Of a stretch of 64,000 bases of DNA, positions 9,140 through 20,700 are shown one piece after another; within the stretch, counting starts at the first letter, position 1; every line of letters starts with the position of its first letter. The stretch is from NCBI GenBank assembly GCA_020630675.1, contig JAHDIR010000007.1:20581-84580 (forward strand). The letters are read 5' to 3'. This stretch comes from Bdellovibrionales bacterium. GTDB taxonomy: Bacteria; Bdellovibrionota; Bdellovibrionia; Bdellovibrionales; UBA1609. The notes under the pieces are model-generated. The model had not been told where the DNA came from and did not search any database. It was given only the letters and a program-made list of their open reading frames with translations. The position numbers and the translations under genes were made by a program.

Positions 9140-9841
9140 ATGTCTAAAGGAAAAAGATTCAAGTCTAACCTTGAAAAGGTAGATCGAAGTAAAAAATATT
9201 CTATTGATGAAGCTTTGAACGTTGTCTCTGAAGTGGCAAATGCCAAATTTGATGAGTCCGTTGATGTGTCAGTGCGATTGGGCGTAGATCCAAAGCAATC
9301 TGACCAACAGGTTCGTGGTGCTATTGCTCTTCCTCATGGTTTAGGTAAAGAGGTGCGTGTTCTGGTTTTTGCAAAAGGTCCAAAAGAAGGCGAAGCTAAA
9401 GAGGCGGGAGCTGACTTTGTAGGCGCTGATGATCTAGTTGAAAAAATCAAGGGTGGGTGGTTAGACTTTGATAAAGTCATTGCTACTCCTGATATGATGG
9501 CAACTGTGTCTAAGGTGGCAAAAATTTTAGGCCCTCGTGGTTTAATGCCAAACCCAAAAGTAGGTACAGTTACAATGAACGTTAAAGATGCTGTCTCTGG
9601 CGAGAAAAAAGGTAAGCTCGCTTATCGTGTAGAAAAAGCCGGGATTGTTCATGCTTCTATTGGAAGAAAATCAATGGGTAATGACAAGTTAAAAGATAAT
9701 TTTTTAACTCTGTTATCAGCTCTGTTAAAAGCAAAACCTGCATCAAGTAAAGGTGTCTATATGAGGAATATTACAATGTCCTCAACAATGGGCCCTGGTT
9801 TAGGTCTTGATGTGAGTGCTGCACAAAGTGCATTAAAATAA
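9140..9841 (+). CDS. rplA: 50S ribosomal protein L1
   Basis: 233 residues. Forms the mobile L1 stalk near the E site and commonly represses its own rplKA mRNA. Diagnostic [17 protein letters not shown] is present near residue 130-147, with SIGRKSM and the C-terminal [10 protein letters not shown]. Follows rplK by 16 bases with AGAGGGAAA as ribosome-binding site. Confidence 0.98.
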   Translation: MSKGKRFKSNLEKVDRSKKYSIDEALNVVSEVANAKFDESVDVSVRLGVDPKQSDQQVRGAIALPHGLGKEVRVLVFAKGPKEGEAKEAGADFVGADDLVEKIKGGWLDFDKVIATPDMMATVSKVAKILGPRGLMPNPKVGTVTMNVKDAVSGEKKGKLAYRVEKAGIVHASIGRKSMGNDKLKDNFLTLLSALLKAKPASSKGVYMRNITMSSTMGPGLGLDVSAAQSALK

Positions 9842-9850
9842 TTTATTAAC

Positions 9851-9976
9851 CATTGCGGTCAGAGACCACAGGTGCTTTTTAAAGCTTAAGCCATTTGGGC
9901 CTGTCGAGACGGTAGAGTGAAATTTAACTTTAAACTTCCCTCCTGATTCGCGAACAACAAAAAATAACGAAGGAGG
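9851..9976 (+). promoter_or_regulatory. L10 leader (autoregulatory mRNA element of rplJL)
   Basis: The rplA-rplJ spacer carries the conserved pieces of the bacterial L10 leader: AGAGACCACAGGTGC (9861-9875), a TTAAG element, and GGGCCTGTCGAGAC (9897-9910), where ACAGG can pair with CCTGT. This resembles the L10/L12-binding kink-turn described in many bacteria. Farther on, CCTCCT (9939-9944) can pair with AGGAGG (9971-9976), the rplJ Shine-Dalgarno, so L10(L12)4 binding could control access of ribosomes. Identification is by recalled consensus. Confidence 0.7.
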
Positions 9977-9986
9977 TGAAAGAAGT

Positions 9987-10508
9987 ATGATGACAAGAGC
10001 TCAAAAAGTTCAAGAAATCCAGGTTCTTTCCGAAAAGTTCGGTAAATCAAAGGCCGCGTTTTTAGTCAATTTTATTGGCATGAACGTTGAGCAGGTGACC
10101 GATTTACGAAAAAAACTCATTCCATTAGATTCGGAAATGAGGGTCGTAAGAAACACACTGGCAAAACTAGCTTTAAAAGATCATCCAGAAATGGATGAGG
10201 CTATATCTAGCGAATTTGTAGGCAATAACGCCGTTGTATTTGCTTATGATGATGCCTCAGCTCCAGCAAAAGCTTTAAGCGAATACAGTAAAAACGTAGA
10301 AGCTTTGGTTTTGAAAGCTGGTGTTATGGATGGCAAAGGCCTTGATGAGAATGGAGTTAAATACTTAGCAACATTACCATCTAAAGAAGAATTACAAGCT
10401 AAATTATTGGGCACATTAATGGCTCCGATGTCGAAATTTGTTAGAACTTTAAATGAAGTTCCGGGAAGTTTTGTTCGAACATTAAATGCTTATAAAGACA
10501 CTAAATAA
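9987..10508 (+). CDS. rplJ: 50S ribosomal protein L10
   Basis: 173 residues. Anchors L7/L12 dimers to the stalk base; N-terminal rRNA-binding domain holds VVRNTLAKLA, and the C-terminal helix (KFVRTLNEVPGSFVRTLNAY) is the L12-dimer docking helix. ATG 9987 lies 10 bases after AGGAGG; a second ATG follows directly at 9990. Translation is probably regulated through the leader upstream. Confidence 0.97.
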   Translation: MMTRAQKVQEIQVLSEKFGKSKAAFLVNFIGMNVEQVTDLRKKLIPLDSEMRVVRNTLAKLALKDHPEMDEAISSEFVGNNAVVFAYDDASAPAKALSEYSKNVEALVLKAGVMDGKGLDENGVKYLATLPSKEELQAKLLGTLMAPMSKFVRTLNEVPGSFVRTLNAYKDTK

Positions 10509-10543
10509 CAATTTAAATTTTAAAATAATATAGGAGGTCAGAA

Positions 10544-10918
10544 ATGGCTGTATCAAAAGAAGAAGTAGTAGAGTTTTTATCAAATATGCCTGTTATTGAG
10601 TTAGCAGAAATGGTGAAAGAATTAGAAGATAAGTGGGGCGTAAGTGCTGCTGCTCCTGTAGCTGTTGCTGCTGGTCCTGCTGCTGGCGGAGCTGCTGCTG
10701 AAGAAAAAACTGAGTTTGACGTTATTCTTGCTAGCGCTGGATCTAGTAAAATTAACGTGATTAAAGAGGTTCGTGGAATCACAGGATTAGGTCTTAAAGA
10801 AGCTAAAGACTTAGTTGAGTCAGCTCCAAAAGCTGTTAAAGAAGGAATTCCTAAAGACGAAGCTGAAAAAATCAAAGAAGCTCTAACTAAAGCTGGAGCA
10901 ACAGTAGAAGTTAAGTAA
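10544..10918 (+). CDS. rplL: 50S ribosomal protein L7/L12
   Basis: 124 residues. N-terminal dimerisation domain, Ala/Gly-rich hinge (about 38-52) and the C-terminal domain with [20 protein letters not shown], which recruits translational GTPases. Strong AGGAGG before ATG suits its multicopy stoichiometry. The downstream attenuator would let it be made in excess over RpoB. Confidence 0.98.
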   Translation: MAVSKEEVVEFLSNMPVIELAEMVKELEDKWGVSAAAPVAVAAGPAAGGAAAEEKTEFDVILASAGSSKINVIKEVRGITGLGLKEAKDLVESAPKAVKEGIPKDEAEKIKEALTKAGATVEVK

Positions 10919-10930
10919 AAAATGAAGCTT

Positions 10931-10968
10931 GCTGTCTGCGCAAAATTCGTAGAGAATGTGTGGGCGGC
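10931..10968 (+). promoter_or_regulatory. Long wobble-rich RNA hairpin between rplL and rpoB
   Basis: GCTGTCTGCGCA (10931-10942) can pair along all 12 positions with TGTGTGGGCGGC (10957-10968) if G-U pairs are counted, around a 14-base loop. The many G-U pairs mean it forms only in RNA of this strand. In E. coli an RNase III processing hairpin occupies the rplL-rpoB spacer; a similar role is possible. Confidence 0.5.
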
Positions 10969-10995
10969 AAATCATTAATATAAGTTAGTTATTCG

Positions 10996-11026
10996 AGTTT
11001 AAGGCCTTGTAGGTCTTAAACTTTTT
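10996..11026 (+). terminator. Attenuator/terminator between rplL and rpoB
   Basis: AGTTTAAGGCCT (10996-11007) pairs with AGGTCTTAAACT (11011-11022), 12 bp with one G-U and a TGT loop, followed by TTTTT. This is an intrinsic terminator by shape. Since rpoB has no evident promoter of its own, it likely acts as a partial attenuator, lowering rpoBC relative to rplJL as known in E. coli. Confidence 0.8.
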
Positions 11027-11062
11027 GAGCTTAAAAAATACATCTCATCATAAGGAGAGATA

Positions 11063-14000
11063 ATGGACAGCACTCCCGTAGCAGCTTCTAACCTAAGACT
11101 TAGAAAAAGTTTTTCTCGTACTGAACAACTCACTGAAATCCCCAATTTAATTGAACTTCAAAAAAACTCTTATGAAGGTTTTTTGCAAAGAGACGTAGAT
11201 ACTGATCGTCGTGATGAAGAGGGACTTAACGGAGTTTTTAAATCGGTATTTCCGATCAGTGACTTCAATAACACAGCAAGTCTTGAGTTTGTAGGCTACT
11301 CCCTTGAGCCGGCGAAATACGATGTAGAAGAGTGTCGCCAAAGAGGAATGACCTTTGCTGCTCCTATTAAAGTGACTTTGCGCTTAGTTGTTTTTGATGT
11401 GGATGAAGAAACAGAAGCAAGAAGTATTAGAGATGTAAAAGAACAAGAAGTATACCTTGGTGAAATCCCCTTAATGACCTCAAATGGTTCTTTTATTGTT
11501 AATGGAACAGAAAGGGTGGTTGTGAGCCAGTTACATAGATCACCAGGTGTGTTCTTTGATGATGATGGTGGAGCGAATAACACCAGTGGAAAAATCATTT
11601 ATTCAGCGCGGGTGATCCCATACCGTGGTTCATGGCTAGATTTTGAATTTGATCAAAAAGATCTTCTTTATGTCAGAATTGATCGCCGAAGAAAGTTCCC
11701 CGTAACTATTCTATTAAAAGCTCTTGGTTATGATACCGAAGAACTTTTAAAGTATTTTTATAATATTGAAAGAGTAAAGCTCGATAGTAAGTCTGGGAAA
11801 GTCTATCGAAAGCTTGATATTGAAAAAATGGCAGGGCAGCGTGCTGTTTCTGATATAGTTAACCCAAAAGACGGATCTGTAGTTGTTAATGCAGGACGAA
11901 GAATTACTCGTGCCATTGTTCGCAAAGTAACAGAACTTAATATTCAAGAGATTGAACTAGAAAGAGCTGACCTGGTTGGAAAAGTGATTGGTTTACCAAT
12001 TATTGATGAGTCCACAGGGGAAATCATTGCCGACGCCAACTCTGAAGTTACTGCTGAAGTTTTGGATCAAGTGTTAGCGGCTGGTTTGACAGAAGTTGAC
12101 CTTATTTTCTTTGATGGTTTAACAGTCGGCCCTTACCTAAGAAACACTCTTCTTGTCGATAAAGTTACAACACAAGAAGATTCTTTAATTGAAATTTACA
12201 AAAGACTACGTCCGGGTGAGCCACCAACTCCGGAAGCCGCTGATAAGTTTTTTCAGCGCCTATTTTTTAACTCAGAGTCTTATGACTTAAGTGAAGTTGG
12301 ACGTTTAAAAATTAACCACAGGTTCGGGATTTCTTTTGAAGACTGTCCTGTGTCGCACAGAACATTAACTAAAATTGATATCATGAATGTGGTAAAAACT
12401 TTAGTTGAGCTTAAAAACGGTAATGGCGAAGTGGATGATATTGATCATTTGGGCAACCGCCGTGTTAGATCTGTTGGTGAGCTTTTAGAAAACCAATACC
12501 GAATTGGTCTTGTTCGAATGGAAAGAGCCATTCGAGAAAGAATGAGTCTTCAAGATGTTGAAACGATGATGCCTCATGATTTAGTGAATGCAAAGCCTGT
12601 GAACGCCGTTGTTAAAGAGTTTTTTGGCTCCAGTCAGTTGTCACAGTTTATGGATCAAACCAATCCACTTTCTGAAATCACTCACAAAAGAAGGCTATCA
12701 GCTCTAGGACCTGGCGGGTTAACAAGAGATCGTGCGGGCTTCGAAGTTCGAGATGTTCACCCCACTCATTATGGTCGTATTTGTCCGATTGAAACTCCCG
12801 AGGGACCAAACATTGGTTTGATTGCCTCTTTGGCGACATATGCCAGAATTAATAGTTATGGTTTCGTTGAAACTCCTTATCGTAAAGTGAATGATGGTAA
12901 GGTGACTCGTGATATCAGTTATATGTCGGCTTTGGAAGAGTCAGGCCATCATATTGCTCAGGCTGGAAAAGATATAGCTAATGATGAAATCACCGCTGAT
13001 AATGTGACTGTCCGAGTAGACGGTGAGTATGAGCGAGTTGATAAGTCAAGAGTGTCTCTTCTTGATGTTTCTCCTAGTCAGTTGGTTTCTATTGCTGCGT
13101 CTTTAATTCCTTTTCTTGAGCATGATGATGCCAACAGAGCCTTGATGGGTTCAAATATGCAACGTCAGGCGGTTCCTTTGTTAAAAGCAAGAGCTCCGTT
13201 GGTCGGAACAGGTGTTGAAAAATTAGTTGCTAAAGACTCAGGTACCAGTGTGGTTTGTACCAACGATGGGATTGTAGAAGAAGTTGATGCTTCTCGCGTT
13301 GTGGTTCGAAGGTTTGCTAAGGGTGGAGAGCTCGGCGGAAACGTTGATATCTACAACTTAACAAAGTATCAAAGAACAAATCAAAATACATGCTTTAACC
13401 AAAAAGCGATTGTTAATGTTGGCGATCGTTTAAAAAAGAATGACATTATTGCTGATGGCCCATCGACCGAATTAGGTGAGTTGGCTTTAGGTCAAAATAT
13501 CTTGGTCGCCTTTACGCCTTGGATGGGTTATAACTTTGAGGATTCCATTTTAATTAACGAAAGGCTAATTAAAGATGATGTCTATACTTCTGTTCACATT
13601 GAAGAGTTCGAGTGTATTGCTAGAGATACAAAACTTGGCAAAGAAGAGATTACCCGTGATATTGCCAATGTCGGTGAAGAGGCCTTAAGTGATATTGATA
13701 CAAGTGGTATTATTCGCATTGGTGCCGATGTAAAACCGGGTGAAATCTTAGTTGGTAAGGTAACTCCAAAAGGAGAAACTCAACTTTCTCCTGAAGAAAA
13801 GCTGTTAAGAGCTATCTTTGGTGAAAAAGCAGGTGATGTGCGAGATACTTCTCTTCGTGTACCATCTGGGGTTTTTGGAACAGTGATTGATGCTCAGGTT
13901 TATAGTCGTGAGGTTTCGAGTCGTGATGAAAGACTACAGTCCATCATAGATGAGAAAAAACAAAAAATTGAAAAAGACTTAAATATTGAACAAAATGTTA

Positions 14001-15235
14001 TCCGAAATAACTCTTTGGATAAAATTAAAAACCTTTTGGTTGGTAAAGTAACTACGGGTGTTTTACTCAATGAAGATGGTTCAACTAAATTACTAGAAAA
14101 AGATCAAACAATTGAAGCTGCTGACTTAGAAACTATTCCTTTTGAGCTTTTAAGTTATGTCCCTTTAGATGCTGACCTTGAATATCAGGTCACGCGAATT
14201 ATTGATGGGGCAAGAAACCAACTAGAAGCTGTTAAAATGGTTTTTGACGAAAAAGTTGATCGCTTAAGAAAAGGCGATGAGCTTCCTCCTGGTGTGATTA
14301 AAATGGTCAAAGTTTATGTCGCCATCAAGCGTAAGCTACAAGTGGGAGATAAATTTGCCGGACGTCATGGAAACAAAGGTGTAATCTCAAGAGTTCTTCC
14401 TTCTGAGGATATGCCTTATATGGCCGATGGTCGTCCAGTAGATATGGTTCTCAACCCTCTTGGTGTACCTTCTCGTATGAATATTGGTCAGGTGTTAGAG
14501 GTTCATTTGGGTTGGGCCGCACGCGCCGTTGGTGAGCAAATCGCTGAGCAATTAGAAAACTTTAATCTGGAAAGAGCTAAAGGCAAACTTCTTGAGGTTT
14601 ATAACGGAGCTGACTTTAAAGAAAAGATTGGCAATGCTGATGAGGCGTCTGTAAAAAAGATGATCAAGAAAGTGGCTGAAGGAGTTCATTTAGCAACACC
14701 TGTTTTTGATGGAGCTAAAGAGAGTGATGTGAAAGAGTTGTTAGCTCATGCTGAACTGCCTTCAAGTGGTCAAACTATTTTATTTGACGGTCGTACAGGG
14801 GAGCCATTTACAACTCCTGTTACAGTCGGAATCATGTATATGTTGAAGCTTCATCATTTAGTTGAAGAAAAGATTCATGCCCGTTCTATTGGACCTTATT
14901 CTTTGGTTTCTCAACAACCTCTTGGTGGTAAAGCTCAGTTTGGTGGACAAAGGTTAGGAGAGATGGAAGTTTGGGCCATCGAGGCTTACGGTGCTTCGTA
15001 CGCTCTACAGGAGTTCTTAACAGTTAAGTCTGATGATGTTGCTGGTCGAACTCGAATGTATGAAAGCATTGTTAAGGGTGAAAACCTTCTTGAGCCAGGT
15101 TTACCTGAGTCTTTCAATGTCTTGATTAAAGAGCTTCAAAGTTTGGCTTTAAACATCGAGCTGATTGAGTCTGATGTTTTAACCGAAGCTCCAAAAGACG
15201 TCACTCCAACTGGAGATGATGAAATTAAACACTAA
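11063..15235 (+). CDS. rpoB: RNA polymerase subunit beta
   Basis: 1390 residues. Catalytic-core subunit of RNA polymerase. The rifampicin pocket is wild-type in form: [20 protein letters not shown] and [20 protein letters not shown] (about residues 525-565), then [18 protein letters not shown]. Later conserved blocks include [34 protein letters not shown] and RHGNKGVIS, and the C-terminal [25 protein letters not shown] precedes ATG. No insertion or truncation stands out. Confidence 0.99.
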   Translation: MDSTPVAASNLRLRKSFSRTEQLTEIPNLIELQKNSYEGFLQRDVDTDRRDEEGLNGVFKSVFPISDFNNTASLEFVGYSLEPAKYDVEECRQRGMTFAAPIKVTLRLVVFDVDEETEARSIRDVKEQEVYLGEIPLMTSNGSFIVNGTERVVVSQLHRSPGVFFDDDGGANNTSGKIIYSARVIPYRGSWLDFEFDQKDLLYVRIDRRRKFPVTILLKALGYDTEELLKYFYNIERVKLDSKSGKVYRKLDIEKMAGQRAVSDIVNPKDGSVVVNAGRRITRAIVRKVTELNIQEIELERADLVGKVIGLPIIDESTGEIIADANSEVTAEVLDQVLAAGLTEVDLIFFDGLTVGPYLRNTLLVDKVTTQEDSLIEIYKRLRPGEPPTPEAADKFFQRLFFNSESYDLSEVGRLKINHRFGISFEDCPVSHRTLTKIDIMNVVKTLVELKNGNGEVDDIDHLGNRRVRSVGELLENQYRIGLVRMERAIRERMSLQDVETMMPHDLVNAKPVNAVVKEFFGSSQLSQFMDQTNPLSEITHKRRLSALGPGGLTRDRAGFEVRDVHPTHYGRICPIETPEGPNIGLIASLATYARINSYGFVETPYRKVNDGKVTRDISYMSALEESGHHIAQAGKDIANDEITADNVTVRVDGEYERVDKSRVSLLDVSPSQLVSIAASLIPFLEHDDANRALMGSNMQRQAVPLLKARAPLVGTGVEKLVAKDSGTSVVCTNDGIVEEVDASRVVVRRFAKGGELGGNVDIYNLTKYQRTNQNTCFNQKAIVNVGDRLKKNDIIADGPSTELGELALGQNILVAFTPWMGYNFEDSILINERLIKDDVYTSVHIEEFECIARDTKLGKEEITRDIANVGEEALSDIDTSGIIRIGADVKPGEILVGKVTPKGETQLSPEEKLLRAIFGEKAGDVRDTSLRVPSGVFGTVIDAQVYSREVSSRDERLQSIIDEKKQKIEKDLNIEQNVIRNNSLDKIKNLLVGKVTTGVLLNEDGSTKLLEKDQTIEAADLETIPFELLSYVPLDADLEYQVTRIIDGARNQLEAVKMVFDEKVDRLRKGDELPPGVIKMVKVYVAIKRKLQVGDKFAGRHGNKGVISRVLPSEDMPYMADGRPVDMVLNPLGVPSRMNIGQVLEVHLGWAARAVGEQIAEQLENFNLERAKGKLLEVYNGADFKEKIGNADEASVKKMIKKVAEGVHLATPVFDGAKESDVKELLAHAELPSSGQTILFDGRTGEPFTTPVTVGIMYMLKLHHLVEEKIHARSIGPYSLVSQQPLGGKAQFGGQRLGEMEVWAIEAYGASYALQEFLTVKSDDVAGRTRMYESIVKGENLLEPGLPESFNVLIKELQSLALNIELIESDVLTEAPKDVTPTGDDEIKH

Positions 15236-15282
15236 TGAGATTTTTTTTGCGAATTATTTTGTTTTAAAACAGGGAGACTACC

Positions 15283-18200
15283 TTGAAAGATTTATTAAAC
15301 TTTTTTGACAAACCAAAAGATCCATTAGCATTTAATGCGGTCAGAATTTCTTTGGCTTCCCCTGAGATGATCAGGGATTGGTCTTTTGGTGAAGTAAAAA
15401 AACCAGAAACAATTAACTACAGAACTTTTAAGCCAGAAAGAGATGGTTTATTTTGTGCAAAGATTTTTGGGCCAATCAAAGACTACGAATGTCTTTGTGG
15501 AAAGTACAAAAGAATGAAGTACAGAGGTGTTGTCTGTGAAAAGTGTGGCGTTGAGGTCACTCAAAGTAAGGTAAGAAGGGAGCGCTTAGGTCATATTGAT
15601 TTAGCCAGCCCCGTTGCTCACATATGGTTTTTAAGGTCATTGCCAAGTCGTATAGGTCATTTACTTAACCTGTCATTAAAAGATGTTGAAAGAGTTCTTT
15701 ACTGTGAAGCTTACGCGGTGACTGACCCAATGGAAACTACTTTAGAAGAAGGTCAAATTTTATCAGAAGAAGCTTATCAAAATGCTTTGAATGAATTTGG
15801 GCCAAACTTCAAAGCTTATATTGGTGGAGAAGCAATTTTAGAGTTACTTCGTAAAATTGACCCTGAATATCTTTCTCGTAAAATCCGTATGGATTTAAAA
15901 GAAACTAAGTCTGAAGCTCAAATTAAAAAACTATCTAAGCGACTAAAGGTAGCCGAAGCTTTCAAAGGCTCAATTAATAAGCCTGAGTGGATGATGCTGA
16001 GTATTTTACCTGTTATACCGCCAGACCTAAGACCTTTAGTGCCTTTAGATGGTGGCCGATTCGCTACATCTGATCTTAACGATCTTTATCGTCGAGTGAT
16101 TAACAGAAACAACCGTTTGAAAAGATTGTCTGAGTTGAATGCACCAGACATTATCATTCGTAACGAAAAAAGAATGTTACAAGAAGCCGTGGATGCTCTT
16201 CTTGATAACGGCCGTAGAGGTAAAACGTTCACAGGTCCGAACAAAAGGCCATTAAGATCTCTCAGTGATATGTTAAAAGGTAAGCAAGGGCGATTCCGTC
16301 AGAACTTACTTGGTAAACGTGTGGATTACTCTGGTCGATCCGTAATTGTCGTGGGCCCTTACTTGAAGCTGCACCAGTGTGGCCTTCCCAAAAAAATGGC
16401 CTTAGAATTATTTAAGCCATTTGTTTACAACAAATTAGAAGAAAGAGGTTTCTCTTCAACTATCAAGCAGTCCAAGCGCTTGGTAGAGCAAGAAACAGTA
16501 GAAGTATGGGATATTTTATCAGAAGTAGTTAAAGAGCATCCTGTTATGCTAAACAGAGCTCCAACGCTACATAGGCTTGGAATCCAAGCTTTTGAGCCTG
16601 TTTTACATGAAGGTAAAGCTATTCAGTTGCACCCATTAGTGTGTACAGCATTTAATGCTGACTTTGATGGGGATCAGATGGCTGTTCATGTGCCATTGTC
16701 GGTAGAAGCTCAGGTAGAAACTCGTGTTCTTATGATGTCGACCAACAATATTTTATCTCCAGCCAGTGGTAAGCCAGTGATTAACCCAACACAGGATATT
16801 GTTCTAGGTGCTTATTGGATGACAAGAGTTCGCCCAGGAGCCAAAGGAACTGGTCGTATTTTTGCGAGCATTCAAGAGGTGACTTACGCTTTTGATATGG
16901 GTGAGGTTGACCTTCAAGCGGCTGTGAAAGTTAGAATTAGCGGTAAATTAGAAGATACCAGCGTTGGGCGTGCTCTTATGGGTGACATTGTTCCAAAGGG
17001 TGTTTCTTTTGATGTCGTTAACCGAGTGATGGATAAAAAAGCTCTTGGAAACTTTATTGATATATCTTTCCGTGAGGCTGGTGCCAAGGCCACTGTTATA
17101 CTTGCTGACAAGTTAATGCAGTTAGGTTTTAAGTTCTCAACCACTGCCGGTGTGTCCATTTGTTTAGATGATTTAAACATTCCAAAAGAAAAAGCTACTT
17201 TACTTCAAGCAGCTGAAGACCAAGTTTTAGAAATTCAGCAACAGTATGATGAAGGTTTAATTACTGATGGTGAGCGCTATAACAAAGTGGTCGATATTTG
17301 GGCTCAAACGGGTGATAAGGTCGCCAAAGAAATGATGAACCAAATTGAGCGCGAAAAAATGATGGTTGACGGTAAAGAAATTGAAACTCCAAGTTTCAAC
17401 CCTATTTTTGTAATGGCGGATTCAGGTGCGAGGGGTTCTGCCGCTCAAATTCGTCAGCTTGCTGGAATGCGTGGTTTAATGGCCAAGCCATCTGGTGAAA
17501 TTATTGAAACTCCTATCACCGCCAACTTCCGCGAAGGTCTTTCAGTTCTTCAGTATTTTATCTCTACACATGGTGCTCGTAAAGGTTTGGCCGATACAGC
17601 TCTTAAAACGGCAAACTCTGGTTACTTAACTAGAAAGCTTGTCGATGTTTCTCAAGATATGGTTATTAACGAAACAGATTGTGGCAGTACAGATGGTCTA
17701 ATCGTTACCCCTCTGCTTGAGGCTGGTGAAGTTATACAGCCACTTGGTGATCGTATCTTAGGGCGTATTGCTCTTGAAGATATTGTTGATCCTAATACCA
17801 ACGAAGTATTATGTGCGGCCAACGGGTCTATAGATGAAGATGTAGTAGCTAAGGTAGAAGCCGCAGGAATAGAGCGAGTTAAAATTAGATCAGTGTTAAC
17901 TTGCTTAACTCCAAAAGGTGTTTGTATTAAGTGTTATGGCCGAGATTTATCTCGAGGAAGTATGGTTCATTTAGGTGAGGCTGTTGGTATTATTGCCGCC
18001 CAATCGATCGGTGAGCCTGGAACTCAGTTAACGATGAGAACGTTCCATTTAGGTGGTACTGCCTCTCGTGCTGTTGAGCAGTCTGTTCATGCTGCAAGAA
18101 CTGAAGGTAAAGTTAAGCTAGAAGCTAATACGGTTGAAAATAAAAATGGTAAGTTAACCGTTATGTCTAGAAACAGTGAACTATTAGTTTTAGATGCCAG

Positions 18201-19428
18201 TGGAAGAGAACGTGAAAGATTTAAGTTAGTTTACGGTTCTGTTCTAGAGGTTAAAGACGGTGATATGGTCGCAAAAGGTCAAAAGCTTTCTGAGTGGGAT
18301 CCTTACTCAAACCCAATCATTGCAGACCTTTCTTCGACCATTAATTTCCAAGACATTGTTGAAGGAACCACAATGGTTGAGCAGCTTGACCCTGTGACTG
18401 GTTTCTCGACAAAAGTAATTACTGAATCTAAAAGTGCAGATCAAAAACCAACTGTTTTATTAAAAGATAGTTCTGGTGAACAGTTAAATCTTCCGGGTAG
18501 GGATATCCCAGCCCGTTATGTGTTGCCTGTGGGTGCTCAACTTTTAATTGCTGACGGTCAAGAAGTTCATGCCGGAGATGTGATTGCAAAGATACATAGA
18601 GAAACTTCTAAAACAAAAGATATCACGGGTGGTCTCCCGCGAGTGGCAGAGTTGTTTGAAGCTAGAAAACCAAAAGAGGCGGCGATTGTTTCTGAAATCG
18701 ACGGCTATGTAACTTTTGGGCAAGATGTAAAAGGTAAACAAAGAGTGATTGTTACGCCTGAAATTGGTGAGCAAAAAGAGTATTTGATACCAAAAGGTAA
18801 GCATGTTGCCGTTCGTGAAGGTGAATTTATTCGAGCTGGGGAAGCTCTTATGGATGGGTCGACAAACCCTCATGACATTTTGAAAGTGTTGGGTGATAAA
18901 GAGTTGGCATCTTATCTTGTAAACGAAATTCAGGAAGTTTATCGCTTGCAAGGGGTTTTAATTAACGACAAACATATTGAAACTATTGTGAGTCAGATGC
19001 TAAGAAAAGTTTCTGTTGTTCAGCCTGGTGACACAAGCTTTATTGCTGGCGAGCACGTTGATAAATTTGTATTTGAAGCTGAAAATAAAAAAGTAATTAT
19101 GGAAGGTGGTCAATCGGCTGTAGCTGAGCCATTACTTTTAGGAATTACAAAGGTTTCCTTGAATACAGAAAGTTGGATTTCAGCTGCCTCTTTCCAGGAA
19201 ACAACCAAGGTTCTTACAGAAGCTGCCATTAACTCAAAGTCAGACAATCTTCAGGGATTAAAAGAAAATATTGTTATGGGTCGCTTAATTCCAGCAGGAA
19301 CAGGTGTTCCTTACTATAAAAAATGGAAAGTAAAAGTTGAGGAAAAAATTGAAGACACAGCTGTAACTCTTCCTGGCATGGGAGCTAGTCATGCTTCGGG
19401 CTCAGAGAGCTATCAGTATAATAGGTAA
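15283..19428 (+). CDS. rpoC: RNA polymerase subunit beta'
   Basis: 1381 residues. Starts at TTG after AGGGAGA. The N-terminal zinc site is CLCGKYKR...CEKCG (about 70-88). The Mg-binding catalytic loop [10 protein letters not shown] is near residue 457. The bridge helix and trigger loop regions follow ([39 protein letters not shown]), and the second zinc site is formed by a Cys near TDCGSTDG with [13 protein letters not shown]. Together with rpoB and rpoA (36149) it supplies the core enzyme. Two hairpins follow the stop codon. Confidence 0.99.
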   Translation: MKDLLNFFDKPKDPLAFNAVRISLASPEMIRDWSFGEVKKPETINYRTFKPERDGLFCAKIFGPIKDYECLCGKYKRMKYRGVVCEKCGVEVTQSKVRRERLGHIDLASPVAHIWFLRSLPSRIGHLLNLSLKDVERVLYCEAYAVTDPMETTLEEGQILSEEAYQNALNEFGPNFKAYIGGEAILELLRKIDPEYLSRKIRMDLKETKSEAQIKKLSKRLKVAEAFKGSINKPEWMMLSILPVIPPDLRPLVPLDGGRFATSDLNDLYRRVINRNNRLKRLSELNAPDIIIRNEKRMLQEAVDALLDNGRRGKTFTGPNKRPLRSLSDMLKGKQGRFRQNLLGKRVDYSGRSVIVVGPYLKLHQCGLPKKMALELFKPFVYNKLEERGFSSTIKQSKRLVEQETVEVWDILSEVVKEHPVMLNRAPTLHRLGIQAFEPVLHEGKAIQLHPLVCTAFNADFDGDQMAVHVPLSVEAQVETRVLMMSTNNILSPASGKPVINPTQDIVLGAYWMTRVRPGAKGTGRIFASIQEVTYAFDMGEVDLQAAVKVRISGKLEDTSVGRALMGDIVPKGVSFDVVNRVMDKKALGNFIDISFREAGAKATVILADKLMQLGFKFSTTAGVSICLDDLNIPKEKATLLQAAEDQVLEIQQQYDEGLITDGERYNKVVDIWAQTGDKVAKEMMNQIEREKMMVDGKEIETPSFNPIFVMADSGARGSAAQIRQLAGMRGLMAKPSGEIIETPITANFREGLSVLQYFISTHGARKGLADTALKTANSGYLTRKLVDVSQDMVINETDCGSTDGLIVTPLLEAGEVIQPLGDRILGRIALEDIVDPNTNEVLCAANGSIDEDVVAKVEAAGIERVKIRSVLTCLTPKGVCIKCYGRDLSRGSMVHLGEAVGIIAAQSIGEPGTQLTMRTFHLGGTASRAVEQSVHAARTEGKVKLEANTVENKNGKLTVMSRNSELLVLDASGRERERFKLVYGSVLEVKDGDMVAKGQKLSEWDPYSNPIIADLSSTINFQDIVEGTTMVEQLDPVTGFSTKVITESKSADQKPTVLLKDSSGEQLNLPGRDIPARYVLPVGAQLLIADGQEVHAGDVIAKIHRETSKTKDITGGLPRVAELFEARKPKEAAIVSEIDGYVTFGQDVKGKQRVIVTPEIGEQKEYLIPKGKHVAVREGEFIRAGEALMDGSTNPHDILKVLGDKELASYLVNEIQEVYRLQGVLINDKHIETIVSQMLRKVSVVQPGDTSFIAGEHVDKFVFEAENKKVIMEGGQSAVAEPLLLGITKVSLNTESWISAASFQETTKVLTEAAINSKSDNLQGLKENIVMGRLIPAGTGVPYYKKWKVKVEEKIEDTAVTLPGMGASHASGSESYQYNR

Positions 19429-19434
19429 TAAAAA

Positions 19435-19467
19435 GCCTCATTTAGCTCTCTCTGAGAGAAATGAGGC
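19435..19467 (+). terminator. Strong hairpin after rpoC
   Basis: GCCTCATTT (19435-19443) pairs with AAATGAGGC (19459-19467), with an inner CTCTC/GAGAG helix, so nearly the whole 33 bases fold. It is followed by GGGTTTGG rather than a T-run, so it may be an mRNA 3'-end or processing structure rather than a classical intrinsic terminator. Confidence 0.6.
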
Positions 19468-19471
19468 GGGT

Positions 19472-19500
19472 TTGGCTAAAAAAATGGGTTTTTTGGCCAA
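19472..19500 (+). promoter_or_regulatory. Second hairpin in rpoC-rpsL spacer
   Basis: TTGGCTAAAAAA (19472-19483) pairs with TTTTTTGGCCAA (19489-19500) through 12 positions with one T-G. It lies four bases after the preceding hairpin and 58 bases before rpsL. Its U-rich 3' arm could also serve as the tail of the first hairpin, giving two alternative folds. Confidence 0.45.
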
Positions 19501-19558
19501 GAATGTTTGACGAAATTAATGAATCAGGGTACGTGAGTACTCTTTACAAGAGGTATAA

Positions 19559-19936
19559 ATGCCAACTATTAATCAGTTAATTAGAAAACAGAGAGTTTTA
19601 CAAAAAGGTAAGTCTAAGTCTCCGGCTTTGACAAGTTGCCCGCAAAGACGTGGAGTTTGTACGCGAGTATTTACAACGACACCTAAAAAACCAAACTCAG
19701 CTCTTAGAAAAGTAGCTCGTGTAAGGTTATCAAATGGTTTTGAGGTCAACTCTTATATTCCTGGAATTGGACACAACTTACAGGAGCACAGTGTTGTTCT
19801 TATTCGTGGTGGTCGTGTTAAGGACTTGCCTGGTGTTAGATACCATATCGTCCGTGGTGTACTAGATACTCAAGGTGTAAATGATAGAAAAAATGGTCGC
19901 TCAAAATATGGAACAAAAAGACCTAAAAAAGGTTAA
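19559..19936 (+). CDS. rpsL: 30S ribosomal protein S12
   Basis: 125 residues. Decoding-centre protein. The streptomycin-determining segments are in wild-type form: [12 protein letters not shown] and [14 protein letters not shown]. Ribosome-binding site AAGAGG precedes ATG. Forms a two-gene unit with rpsG, closed by the terminator at 20470. Confidence 0.98.
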   Translation: MPTINQLIRKQRVLQKGKSKSPALTSCPQRRGVCTRVFTTTPKKPNSALRKVARVRLSNGFEVNSYIPGIGHNLQEHSVVLIRGGRVKDLPGVRYHIVRGVLDTQGVNDRKNGRSKYGTKRPKKG

Positions 19937-19949
19937 GGGATATTTGTAG

Positions 19950-20423
19950 ATGTCTAGACGTAAAAGAAGTCAAAGAAGAGAAATTCAAGCAGATCCAGTT
20001 TATAATGATGTCACAGTGGCTCGTTTTATTAGAAAAGTAATGCTAGATGGTAAAAAGAATGTTGCCGAAAAAGTATTCTATGCGGCTATGGAACAGGTAA
20101 AAAGTAAAATTCCTGAAGAAACTCCTTTAAATGTATTTAAAAAAGCAGTGGAAAACGTAAAGCCTTCTTTAGAGGTAAGATCTCGTCGTATTGGTGGGGC
20201 CACTTACCAGGTGCCTATAGATGTTCGTCCTCAGCGTCGTTTAACACTTTCAATGAGATGGCTGGTCAACTACTCTCGCCAAAGAGGTGAGAAGTCAATG
20301 AGCGCTCGTCTTGCTGGTGAAATCATGGATGCTTATAACAGCCGTGGTAACTCGGTAAAAAAACGTGAAGATGTGCATAAAATGGCTGACGCAAACAAAG
20401 CTTTCTCTCACTTTAACTGGTAA
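19950..20423 (+). CDS. rpsG: 30S ribosomal protein S7
   Basis: 157 residues. Primary 16S rRNA-binding protein that nucleates the 30S head and lines the E site. Shows RRGEKSMSARLAGEIMDA in the C-terminal half and VRSRRIGGATYQVP in the middle. In most bacteria fusA follows directly; here a terminator, a pilin gene and a TPR-like gene intervene. Confidence 0.98.
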   Translation: MSRRKRSQRREIQADPVYNDVTVARFIRKVMLDGKKNVAEKVFYAAMEQVKSKIPEETPLNVFKKAVENVKPSLEVRSRRIGGATYQVPIDVRPQRRLTLSMRWLVNYSRQRGEKSMSARLAGEIMDAYNSRGNSVKKREDVHKMADANKAFSHFNW

Positions 20424-20469
20424 ATTATTTATATTTAGGTCGAAAGCCTAAATTTTTATAAAAAATAAT

Positions 20470-20520
20470 AGCCTTATTTTTAAGACCTTTTGATCAGGTT
20501 TTTAGAAATAAGGCTTTTTT
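20470..20520 (+). terminator. Intrinsic terminator after rpsG
   Basis: AGCCTTATTT (20470-20479) pairs with AAATAAGGCT (20506-20515), extended by an imperfect inner helix, followed by six T. Ends the rpsL-rpsG transcript. Confidence 0.85.
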
Positions 20521-20700
20521 GTTTGTAACTCCTTAGCTTTTGTAAAACTCTGTCTTTGAAGCTCTTCTTTTTTTATTGGGCTGCAGGCTATAGGTCTAGG
20601 TCCAGTTAGCTTTTGAAAGTCTTGAGTTCATTGATGAATAAACTTAATATTTTTATTAGTTTACATTATGCACATTAACTTGTGTGAGGAGGGAAGATTC

